Positions 54,061 through 64,000 of a stretch of DNA of 64,000 nt are shown here, in pieces. Within the stretch, counting starts at the first letter, position 1, and each line of letters opens with the position of its first letter. The notes under the pieces were generated by a model. The model was not told the DNA's origin and searched no databases. It saw only the letters and a list, made by a program, of their open reading frames with translations. Source of the stretch: Rhynchopus sp. YZ270_cl-10. Its lineage: Eukaryota > Euglenozoa > Diplonemea > Diplonemida > Diplonemidae. Made by a program: the position numbers and the translations under genes. The stretch is from positions 1,448,001 to 1,512,000 of the forward strand of contig OZ037847.1 in NCBI GenBank assembly GCA_964035575.1, in the 5' to 3' direction.

Positions 54061-54128
54061 AGTGGAGATTGCACAACTGTGGCAACACAACCGAGGCAAC
54101 TACACTACTCCAACAATTTATCAAAAAA
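54061..54128 (+). repeat. HPD-related repeat, copy 2 of a near-identical pair
   Basis: Same 65-bp sequence as 46983-47050, 7 kb away, with unrelated flanks. Confidence 0.65.
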
Positions 54129-54724
54129 GAGAAAAAAATAAAACAGAAACACAAATTCAGCGTCCAATTTGATTTCAGTGTTTTTTGGAACGATGTGTGC
54201 ATCCGCGAGGCCCATGCGTCTTTCATTATCTTCTCTACCCCTATTTTTTGAGATTTTCCGCTTTCCAAAATTATTGGGATTTTAGTTGAAAAAAAAAAAA
54301 GGGAGAAAACCTATTTATTTTTGTTCCGTTTGTCTCCTCGGGTTCCCGGTGTAAAATCACCCTACCCCCTAGGTGCCATAAACTCTTTTTTTTCAGCGTT
54401 TTTTGGTGACGTTTTTTCGTGCCTGAAATTCTAGAATTTAATTTCTATTTTATCAAAACAAACCCCCTAGGGTGCCCCAACTAAGAGCGTTTCGAGAAGG
54501 AAAAAAAAACTTGTGTGCACGTTTAGGAAGGCAACTTCCTCTTTAGCCCGCCGACTCTATTTTCTTGCAGATTCCAGGACCGTACATTGCCCTGTTCCCT
54601 AAAAAAGGAATTTTTTTTTTTTCCAAAAACCAACAGATAGACTTTCAATTCAGGGATCAGCCTACCGGTGTAAAGAGACGAGGCCTCAACTGTTTCAAAA
54701 TTTGTCATTTTTTTTTTCCCTTCC

Positions 54725-57700
54725 AATTTACTTCCGGGAGTTTGGGTGCATTTAGTGCACCCTATACCTTCTATTCAGTAGAATAGATAGTACATTGAAA
54801 CAATTTACTTCCGGGAGTTTGGGTGCATTTAGTGCACCCTATACCTTCTATTCAGTAGAATAGATAGTACATTGAAACAATTTACTTCCGGGAGTTTGGG
54901 TGCATTTAGTGCACCCTATACCTTCTATTCAGTAGAATAGATAGTACAGTGAAACAATTTACTTCCGGGAGTTTGGGTGCATTTAGTGCACCCTATACCT
55001 TCTATTCAGTAGAATAGATAGTACATTGAAACAATTTACTTCCGGGAGTTTGGGTGCATTTAGTGCACCCTATACCTTCTATTCAGTAGAATAGATAGTA
55101 CAGTGAAACAATTTACTTCCCTCTCTGGGAGTTTGGGTGCATTTAGTGCACCCTATACCTTCTATTCAGTAGAATAGATAGTACAGTGAAACAATTTACT
55201 TCCGGGAGTTTGGGTGCATTTAGTGCACCCTATACCTTCTATTCAGTAGAATAGATAGTACAGTGAAACAATTTACTTCCCTCTCTGGGAGTTTGGGTGC
55301 ATTTAGTGCACCCTATACCTTCTATTCAGTAGAATAGATAGTACATTGAAACAATTTACTTCCGGGAGTTTGGGTGCATTTAGTGCACCCTATACCTTCT
55401 ATTCAGTAGAATAGATAGTACAGTGAAACAATTTACTTCCCTCTCTGGGAGTTTGGGTGCATTTAGTGCACCCTATACCTTCTATTCAGTAGAATAGATA
55501 GTACAGTGAAACAATTTACTTCCGGGAGTTTGGGTGCATTTAGTGCACCCTATACCTTCTATTCAGTAGAATAGATAGTACAGTGAAACAATTTACTTCC
55601 GGGAGTTTGGGTGCATTTAGTGCACCCTATACCTTCTATTCAGTAGAATAGATAGTACATTGAAACAATTTACTTCCGGGAGTTTGGGTGCATTTAGTGC
55701 ACCCTATACCTTCTATTCAGTAGAATAGATAGTACAGTGAAACAATTTACTTCCGGGAGTTTGGGTGCATTTAGTGCACCCTATACCTTCTATTCAGTAG
55801 AATAGATAGTACAGTGAAACAATTTACTTCCCTCTCTGGGAGTTTGGGTGCATTTAGTGCACCCTATACCTTCTATTCAGTAGAATAGATAGTACATTGA
55901 AACAATTTACTTCCGGGAGTTTGGGTGCATTTAGTGCACCCTATACCTTCTATTCAGTAGAATAGATAGTACATTGAAACAATTTACTTCCCTCTCTGGG
56001 AGTTTGGGTGCATTTAGTGCACCCTATACCTTCTATTCAGTAGAATAGATAGTACATTGAAACAATTTACTTCCCTCTCTGGGAGTTTGGGTGCATTTAG
56101 TGCACCCTATACCTTCTATTCAGTAGAATAGATAGTACAGTGAAACAATTTACTTCCGGGAGTTTGGGTGCATTTAGTGCACCCTATACCTTCTATTCAG
56201 TAGAATAGATAGTACAGTGAAACAATTTACTTCCGGGAGTTTGGGTGCATTTAGTGCACCCTATACCTTCTATTCAGTAGAATAGATAGTACATTGAAAC
56301 AATTTACTTCCGGGAGTTTGGGTGCATTTAGTGCACCCTATACCTTCTATTCAGTAGAATAGATAGTACATTGAAACAATTTACTTCCCTCTCTGGGAGT
56401 TTGGGTGCATTTAGTGCACCCTATACCTTCTATTCAGTAGAATAGATAGTACAGTGAAACAATTTACTTCCGGGAGTTTGGGTGCATTTAGTGCACCCTA
56501 TACCTTCTATTCAGTAGAATAGATAGTACAGTGAAACAATTTACTTCCGGGAGTTTGGGTGCATTTAGTGCACCCTATACCTTCTATTCAGTAGAATAGA
56601 TAGTACAGTGAAACAATTTACTTCCGGGAGTTTGGGTGCATTTAGTGCACCCTATACCTTCTATTCAGTAGAATAGATAGTACAGTGAAACAATTTACTT
56701 CCGGGAGTTTGGGTGCATTTAGTGCACCCTATACCTTCTATTCAGTAGAATAGATAGTACATTGAAACAATTTACTTCCCTCTCTGGGAGTTTGGGTGCA
56801 TTTAGTGCACCCTATACCTTCTATTCAGTAGAATAGATAGTACAGTGAAACAATTTACTTCCGGGAGTTTGGGTGCATTTAGTGCACCCTATACCTTCTA
56901 TTCAGTAGAATAGATAGTACAGTGAAACAATTTACTTCCGGGAGTTTGGGTGCATTTAGTGCACCCTATACCTTCTATTCAGTAGAATAGATAGTACATT
57001 GAAACAATTTACTTCCGGGAGTTTGGGTGCATTTAGTGCACCCTATACCTTCTATTCAGTAGAATAGATAGTACATTGAAACAATTTACTTCCGGGAGTT
57101 TGGGTGCATTTAGTGCACCCTATACCTTCTATTCAGTAGAATAGATAGTACAGTGAAACAATTTACTTCCGGGAGTTTGGGTGCATTTAGTGCACCCTAT
57201 ACCTTCTATTCAGTAGAATAGATAGTACATTGAAACAATTTACTTCCGGGAGTTTGGGTGCATTTAGTGCACCCTATACCTTCTATTCAGTAGAATAGAT
57301 AGTACATTGAAACAATTTACTTCCCTCTCTGGGAGTTTGGGTGCATTTAGTGCACCCTATACCTTCTATTCAGTAGAATAGATAGTACAGTGAAACAATT
57401 TACTTCCCTCTCTGGGAGTTTGGGTGCATTTAGTGCACCCTATACCTTCTATTCAGTAGAATAGATAGTACAGTGAAACAATTTACTTCCGGGAGTTTGG
57501 GTGCATTTAGTGCACCCTATACCTTCTATTCAGTAGAATAGATAGTACATTGAAACAATTTACTTCCCTCTCTGGGAGTTTGGGTGCATTTAGTGCACCC
57601 TATACCTTCTATTCAGTAGAATAGATAGTACAGTGAAACAATTTACTTCCCTCTCTGGGAGTTTGGGTGCATTTAGTGCACCCTATACCTTCTATTCAGT

Positions 57701-58048
57701 AGAATAGATAGTACATTGAAACAATTTACTTCCCTCTCTGGGAGTTTGGGTGCATTTAGTGCACCCTATACCTTCTATTCAGTAGAATAGATAGTACATT
57801 GAAACAATTTACTTCCGGGAGTTTGGGTGCATTTAGTGCACCCTATACCTTCTATTCAGTAGAATAGATAGTACATTGAAACAATTTACTTCCCTCTCTG
57901 GGAGTTTGGGTGCATTTAGTGCACCCTATACCTTCTATTCAGTAGAATAGATAGTACATTGAAACAATTTACTTCCCTCTCTGGGAGTTTGGGTGCATTT
58001 AGTGCACCCTATACCTTCTATTCAGTAGAATAGATAGTACATTGAAAC
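54725..58048 (+). repeat. Minisatellite of 42 units, 77 bp (27 copies) or 83 bp (15 copies)
   Basis: I counted each unit: 27 x 77 + 15 x 83 = 3324 bp, which matches the coordinates exactly. Long units carry an extra CTCTCT after ACTTCC. A second site is dimorphic, ACATTG or ACAGTG. Apart from these two sites the units appear identical. Each unit contains two perfect hairpins: GTGCA-TTTAG-TGCAC and CTATTC-AGTA-GAATAG. A 17-bp start of a 43rd unit follows (58049-58065). Confidence 0.97.
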
Positions 58049-58130
58049 AATTTACTTCCCTCTCTTCAAAAGACATGAGTATGTGTATCCGTGAGGCCCA
58101 TACGTCAATTCAACCTACTCTCTGTTCTCT

Positions 58131-58170
<40 letters not shown>

Positions 58171-58680
58171 GTTCATCCACTGTTAGTGTTTCCAACACAA
58201 GGTTTCTTTCTCACCCATTCTTCCCTTTTCCCTCTTCCCGGCACAACACCCCCCTTTTTTGTGATCAATGTGACCCACCACACGAGGCTTATATTCATCA
58301 TTTTTTTTGTCGCACTATCTTCAGCGTCTTTTTTCAACACCGTAATATTCAGGAAAAGGGCAAGGCGAAACCCCTCTCTCTCCCCCCCTCCTTTTCCCTC
58401 AAACTCGTAATCTCATACAAAGTAACGCGCCTTTCCTCTACAACCCTACTACAAAACTATGCAAAATTAAACAGAGCACAAAGCACTTTCAAAACAAAAA
58501 AAAAAAAGCATTTTCAAACCCCCCCTCCTTTCCCCTCAAAAAAAGTACAAAGTTTTTATTTCTTTTTGTACCTACGTCCGTAGAGGCGTTTTGCACTCTC
58601 TTTATTTTATTTTCTGCGAGAGAACAACCTTTCAGTTCTATTCGCGTTGGGGGTTGGGTTGGGACCTTTTTTTTTTTTGT

Positions 58681-58825
58681 TACGCACACTACTCTGTGTG
58701 CGGAAAGTGTCACGTCGTTCACTCACCCCCAACCGTGCTCCGCAACACCCTCACTCACCGTGGAAGCGTCAACGCATCAAACAACTACAAGAAAGGGGGG
58801 GTGAGGGAACGACAAGTGACACTTT
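58681..58825 (+). repeat. 140-bp dispersed repeat, copy 1
   Basis: Starts TACGCACACTACTCTGTGTG and includes AGTGTCACGTCGTTC, ACCGTGCTCCGCA, GGAAGCGTCAACGCATCAAA and GTGAGGGAACGAC. The last part is roughly the reverse complement of AGTGTCACGTCGTTCACTCA, so it may be a TIR element. Confidence 0.65.
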
Positions 58826-59370
58826 TAACCCATCCACTTCCCCTTCCCCTTCCCATCACCTTGTTATTAGAACGAATAATCAACACACCCCCCTTTTTTT
58901 TGCAAAATGCCAGCCTGAGTTTGCTAATTTAATAATCCTAAAAACATTTTCCCCCATTTTGCACAGTGCTTTGGTAGAAGAATTAGGTCAACACAATAAA
59001 AAAAACTCAGCGTAAGAGAAAAAAAAGAATATAATTGTCGAAACTACAAAAAAAAAAACCCCCCTCTTTCTTTTTCTCCCAAACCCCATCTCCCACCCGA
59101 CCCTCGGTTGACACGCCAGCTCTCCATCCCATCATTCCCACCCATTTTTTTTTGGTAATTCTGTTGATCCTGTTTTTCTCTTGTTCTTATTCTAATCTCG
59201 TTAGAAAAAACACCCCCCTCCCACGAATTATCCCAAGAAAAAACCCCCCCCCAAAAAAATCATTTTTTTTTTTTTTATTGAGGCAGCATTTTTTTGTAGT
59301 TTTGTTGAGAGTGTTCTCAAGGTACTAGAGTAGTCTTTGTTTCATCTCGCCAAAAAAAAAAAAAAAAGGG

Positions 59371-59438
59371 CCAACATTGAGTACAGACCCGAATTCTCCC
59401 ACCTGGTGGGATTACTCGGCGATTGTAGACACAACAAA
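59371..59438 (+). repeat. HPC repeat, CCCAC variant
   Basis: CAACATTGAGTACAGACCC, then TCCCAC, CTG, GTGGGA, then CGATTGTAGACACAACAA. The stem is unlike the copy 0.4 kb downstream, yet perfectly paired. Confidence 0.65.
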
Positions 59439-59456
59439 AAATGGCGTTTTTCTTTA

Positions 59457-59489
59457 AAGATGTGTACGCACGAGAGACGTATTCATCTT
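59457..59489 (+). repeat. HPA hairpin, TACG variant
   Basis: AAGATG, TG, TACG, loop CACGAGAGA, CGTA, TT, CATCTT. TACG/CGTA is another paired change in the inner stem. Confidence 0.65.
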
Positions 59490-59780
59490 TCAAATGTTCT
59501 TCTCATTGCCCCATCCACTGACAAAACCCCTCTTTCTTTTACAAATGTATGTGCCCCCCCTTTTTGAGGAACTTGCATTTTTCTCCCCCCTCCCCCCCTC
59601 TTTGTTTTTCAAGGTGACTAAACACGGAAACCTTCGAATCATCTTATTTCCTCTTTTCTTTTTCTGTTTGAGAAAATTCAGTGAACGGTGATGTGGACAG
59701 GGGGGGGGGGTAGTTAGCCATCTTTGAAAGCTGCACTACCCCATCTGGTGAGTGCATAAGAAGGGAAAAAAAAAATAACT

Positions 59781-59842
59781 CGGCCTTCGGGCAACATTGA
59801 GTACAGATCCTGCATTAGCAGGTGATTGTCGACACAACAACA
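59781..59842 (+). repeat. HPC double-hairpin repeat, reference copy
   Basis: GGCC-TTCG-GGC, then AACATTGAGTACAGAT, CCTGC, ATTA, GCAGG, then TGATTGTCGACACAACAA. Confidence 0.7.
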
Positions 59843-61912
59843 AATAGGGGGGAAATAGCTTTCTTTTGCAGGAGGGATTTCCTCCCAGACCCACACTACC
59901 CAACCCCCCCACGGTAGACGGTACCCGTCTTTTTATTGATTTTTTTTTTTTTTTTGAAAAAAAATTTGCTGATAAGTTGGTCACATGTACCTTTACATCC
60001 TCTGAAGAAAGGTGTCTGGTCGATAGACTGTGTTATTATACTGTATTGTATTTTCTCTCGTTTCTAAAAAAAAAAAAAATCTAACAAAAAACAATCAGAG
60101 CCATCCGCCCCCTCTTCTCTCCCCTCAAGGGTTCCCCCTCTACTCCTTTGGATGGATAATTATGTTTGCCATCGCAGTTGCAAACCATAATGCTGACTTG
60201 AAAAGAACGGATGTGAGTTACATTCATCTCAAAAGGCTGCATTTTTTTTAAAAAGGTGTATGTGTGAGCCTCAGAGGGGGGCACATCCATCTTTTTTCAA
60301 ATTTTCTCTTTTTTTTTTTTTCTTTCTCTCTTCTATCCATGTGTTTCTTCTTCAGCTTGGATATTCAAACGCCACTTCCCTTCTTTGGTCCTTTTGGTGC
60401 TCTGTAACACATTTCATTCAGTTTTTCTCTCTTTTGTTAGGAGAGTGCATGTTTGTTAAAGCTACACCCTTTTTTTTTTTTTTCCAAGCGTCTTACCACC
60501 CCATGGGGACGGTAGGTCAAAAACAATCATGTACTCCCTCACGATAAAACCCCTCTGTAAAGGGCCTTTCTTTCCCCCCCCCCACGTACAAGGAACGATG
60601 CGAATTAATCCCCACCCCCGCATTTTTGAATCCTTGGACGGACGGTGAATTTTTTTTTAAAAAGAGTTGTGTCGATAATTGCGTTGTAGCTACGCTACCG
60701 AGGTAGCTAGGCGATTTGTTGACATAAAGAAGGGGTGTTGATGGTGTTAAATAATTGCTAAGGGAATGGCTGCATAAAGTTTCGTTTTATTTCCTTTACT
60801 TCCTCTTATAGGCAACTGGGCCACGGCAACGTTCGCGAAGTGCATCGTGGCTGCCACAACCATGCCATTCCTGTGGTATTGATGTAGTAACAGAGTGGTA
60901 CACCATATTTGAGTAGTCTGAGATGTACAGTTCGTTTTTTTTTTTTTTCGCACAGCAAAAAAGGGGTTGACCCCAAACCCAGATACCAACTCATATACAA
61001 AAGGCCCGCAATCCCAGGCTGTTCTGTATTGACTTAACAGGGAAAAATGGTGGTGCATGTATACACTATGTTTTTTTTTTTTAAACTCAAAAAAATAGTC
61101 GTTGTTGAAACACAACTCAGTCGTTAACACTTTTTTTTTTTTTGACTCAATGTGTCTGAGGTCGTTTTCTTTCTTCTTCTTCCATACAACCTTTCAAAAC
61201 AACCCCTACCCATGTTTTTTTTTCAGTGACTGCGTCGAGGTGTTTGTACTTTTTTTTTCTTCTTGTCAAACAAGAAAAGCAACAACAAGGAAAAGAACAC
61301 CCTCTATTATTGCTAAAACGGCAAATTGGCAGCAGGTTTTGCTAAAAAAAACATTAAAAAAAAACCAAAACAAAACAAAACAAAAAAACACACACAACAC
61401 TCTCTTCCTACCCTCTTCTTAAAATCCATTCAAAGTCCCCACTCCATTCCCCCCCTCTCTGGGGGAAAAACACACATATTATCTTTCTTTTTTAGAACGG
61501 AGTTCAAAGGACGTATAGATTAGTTGATTTTTTTTGTGAAGATGTGTGTGTCACGATGCATCTTTCCAAGTTATTTTTTCTTCCTCTTTTGAGGCGACTA
61601 CGCACCTGCTATATGCATTATTTGCTAAGGGGAAAAAAAATAGAAGTTGTTCCATTATACATTTTTGTCAGAAAATAATGTATATGAAACAACTTCTTCT
61701 TTTGAGGCGACTACGCACATTGTTCAAAACATTAAGTAATCTAATCAGACTACGCACACAGAACGTGTCCTCGTACCTTTTTCTTTCTCTTTTTCTCGCT
61801 CTCTTTTTAGTTTGGACCAAGCAGGCACCGTAAAACGCTCAGCTGCTAATCCATACACACATCCCGTCCAATCTTACACCCCTTCGCGATGTCGTATTTA
61901 CTCTGTCTTTTT

Positions 61913-61940
61913 AAGGTGGCTAAGCACAGAGAGGCTTAGG
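61913..61940 (+). repeat. HPA hairpin
   Basis: AAGGTGG, CTAAGC, loop ACAGAGAG, GCTTAG; the CATCTT arm is lost but ATAAACTTTTC is kept. Confidence 0.6.
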
Positions 61941-62386
61941 ATTTATAAACTTTTCTTTTTTTCCCCCACCATGTTTATGAACAGTCACCCCCTCCACTCC
62001 TTCCGACCCTTTGGGTTCCATGCAATAAGCACTACACTCCCTAATCTGGGGAAGTCTTATTTAGAATCTCAAAAAAAAAAGCGGAAATAGGGTGTGTGTG
62101 GGGGGTTCAGGGTGTATTCATTCTGTGAGATTGCCGTTTGTATTGGCAATGTATTGCCAGACGAAAAAAAATGGCCTTTTTTGCACCTGAAACTGATTTA
62201 CAATTACGGGTGTATCCTCGAAGGGATGTGTCGGGGGGGTGAAGTAACATTGCACCACCCCCGAGTGTTCCGCACTGCGAGGGGCTTTCAGGAGCGTTAT
62301 CAGCATCACCTGTTGAGATGTTTCTTGTGTTATTTTATTTTATTTTATTTTATTTTTATTTGATGCTGCGCGATAACGAATGTGAT

Positions 62387-62426
62387 CAAGCTTGACGTAA
62401 GCACAGAGAGAGCTTAGGGTCATCTT
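62387..62426 (+). repeat. HPA hairpin with upstream extension
   Basis: GATAACGAATGTGATCAAG leads into TAAGC, loop ACAGAGAGA, GCTTA, GGGT, CATCTT, then GTAAACTTTTC. Confidence 0.6.
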
Positions 62427-63128
62427 GTAAACTTTTCTTTTCTTTTTTTTTCTGTTCCTTTTTTACTGTGCAACCTACGTCCAGGTACACACCACTTCTT
62501 CCTCCCTTTTCTGTGTTCTCTATTTTGTTTCTCTCGTTGTGGGGTATTGTGTTTCTGCAGACAGCGCTCATCGCATTAAAAAAACAAAAGAGTATGTGAC
62601 CCACATAGCGGGCACATTCCATTTGTATCCATTTAATAGAAAAGAGAAAAGAAAAAAAACTTTGCGTACCTCTCTCGTACAATTGTCACAACAAAAAAAA
62701 GGGTTTCCGTCTTTGTCTCCCTTTTTTGTAAAGCGGGTTGTCTTGTTCACATACCCCCTTTTTTTAAGGTGAGCTAAGTATATGACTTAGGTTGCTCTGA
62801 CTAACTTTTCTTAAAATATGACAAGGTCTGTATCGCCAATAACGAAAAAAAAACAGAGGAGGAACCCCCCCTCTTCACCTATATTTTATTTTTGTGTTTT
62901 TTTTTTCCCTTCATACTTTTCTTTGATGTGAAAGTATATGAAAACTAATCTCTTTCAGTTCTCTCTCTCTCTTTTCTGGGAGGCGTTAATTTTGTGTGCA
63001 CGCACTGCATGTTATGGAATTCTTTAGGCCAATCAGTGAGACGCAGTCCCTACTTTTAAAAGGAAAATATATGGGGTCCCATTTTTTTTTAAAAGCGCGA
63101 GAGGCTAGGGTAATCTCTTTTTATTTTT

Positions 63129-63287
63129 TACGCACACTACTTTGTGAGCGGAAAGTGTCACGTCGTTCACCCCTAACCGTGCTCCGCACCACCACCCAAC
63201 AGATGAGAGATGGTGTGTGGAAGCGTCAACGCATCAAACAACTACAAGAAGAGGGGGGTGAGGGAACGACAAAGTGTGACATCTTTT
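63129..63287 (+). repeat. 140-bp dispersed repeat, copy 2
   Basis: Matches 58681-58825 with an insertion of about 17 bases in the middle. A worn HPA copy follows immediately (63296). Confidence 0.65.
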
Positions 63288-63675
63288 CTTCCTATCAAGG
63301 TGAAATGAGCGCGAGAGATTGATCTCATAAACGTCTCATCGTGTGTTTTTTTTTTTTTTTTCATTATTTTGCAACATTTCTTGGGTATTTGAGCCGCTGT
63401 TCTGTGTAGTTCTGATTTTCTATATTTTTTTTTTGGGGGTGATTTTAAAATGTATCATAACTCCTCCTCACACTTAAAAGTGTACGTGGTTCTGATATGT
63501 TTGTATCCCTGTTTTAAAGTAAGATTGTGTCCTGGAGGCACATTGTACAGAAATGCGCTATGTATCCGACGTTTGTTAAAATAAAAAATATTTTTTTTTC
63601 TCTCTTTTTTTGAAACCCAAGCCAAGAATACGCTTTCAAGGTAGGCTTTGGTTCCTTGCCAACTTAGTTTGTTTA

Positions 63676-63726
63676 GTGCCCTGCGTCCTCCGTTGAACAG
63701 TGAGGCGTTTGCACTATCAACTTCTC
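63676..63726 (+). repeat. HPB repeat, 3' hairpin only
   Basis: GTGCCCTGCGTCCTCCGTTG, AACAGTGAGGCGTTTGCAC, TATCAACTTCTC. The T-loop-like half is absent here. Confidence 0.6.
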
Positions 63727-63847
63727 TTTTTTTTGATGCATGTGTACAAGAAGGTTCTCATCAATTTAACCTTCTTTTGGGTAGCATATAAACCCCCTCT
63801 TGAAAACTATGATTTTTCTCTTTTTTTGTAGACTTCCTATTGCCTCA

Positions 63848-63937
63848 CTCCAAGAGGTTCGATACCCTCCCACGGGGTTGTTGCAACTAGGGGAGTCAGG
63901 CTCCCTCCCAGAAGCGTTTTTTGCACTATCAACTTTA
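63848..63937 (+). repeat. HPB repeat, diverged full copy
   Basis: CAAGAGGTTCGATACCCTC then GAAGCGTTTTTTGCACTATC. The stem is GAGG/CCTC around the conserved TTCGATA. Confidence 0.55.
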
Positions 63938-64000
63938 CCCTATTATGTTTGGGAAGTTGTTGGATTAGTGTAACTGCCGTATAAAACAGTCTTCACTGCC

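Larger units (their letters stand above)
42052..54724. other. Gene-free region rich in short repeats
   Basis: No gene is supportable in 12.7 kb. The sequence is T/A-rich with many homopolymer runs. It holds the best HPA copies, HPC and HPD copies, three TIR elements (45945, 49055, 51698) and a recurring GAGCACAAAGCAC-type A-rich motif (43311, 46086, 48337, also 58475). Confidence 0.6.
58049..64000. other. Gene-free T-rich region with hairpin repeats
   Basis: No credible gene in 6 kb. It contains HPA (59457, 61913, 62387, and worn copies near 58265, 59611, 62766, 63296), HPC (59371, 59781), HPB (63676, 63848) and a duplicated 140-bp repeat (58681, 63129). Confidence 0.6.

Noticed and set aside
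54725-58065. CRISPR-like array
   Set aside because: The units are contiguous and identical, with no unique spacers. It is a plain tandem minisatellite.

Overview
The window is nuclear DNA from an unidentified single-celled eukaryote. It uses the standard code (TAA, TAG and TGA all end genes). I could place 18 cis-introns of 46 to 398 nt, and 16 of them begin GTATG. An axonemal dynein p28 gene implies a motile flagellum. Cathepsin X, an ER thioredoxin protein and a tRNA-splicing endonuclease subunit are ordinary eukaryotic genes. I cannot name the group. An intron-bearing metamonad fits, and so does a euglenozoan such as a diplonemid, because every recognisable gene is on the plus strand and most starts follow a pyrimidine tract ending in AG.

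Bases 1-34,064 hold twelve protein-coding genes, all plus strand. In order they are: a 5'-truncated protein with a kinase-like tail; a secreted CUB-tyrosinase; a small coiled-coil protein; a possible CCZ1/HPS4-type longin protein; an unknown basic protein; a two-domain PDI-like protein; a coiled-coil/PDZ-like/C2 protein; a possible N-myristoylated glycine-rich membrane protein; cathepsin X; a long coiled-coil protein; axonemal dynein p28; a SEN-type endonuclease subunit; and, after a transposon cluster, a Gln-rich CCCH zinc-finger protein (counted here as the last gene, making thirteen entries with the truncated first gene). Intergenic DNA is very T/A-rich.

Bases 28,929-42,051 are a transposon graveyard. 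Six elements with terminal inverted repeats (TIRs) are each flanked by TA, and several sit in or beside TAGGGGG sites of one another. One is a palindrome with arms of about 550 bp. The largest (4.7 kb) holds a decayed LINE and has a second element, filled with two microsatellites, inserted in its left arm.

Bases 42,052-64,000 contain no gene I can support. They hold hAT-like and other short TIR elements, a 42-unit 77/83-bp minisatellite (54,725-58,048), and many copies of short dispersed hairpin families.

The most interesting signal is those hairpin families, named here HPA, HPB, HPC and HPD. Copies keep their loops and flanks while both sides of the stem change together, as expected of a selected RNA structure. 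The copies I found are almost all on the coding strand, and several lie inside cis-introns.
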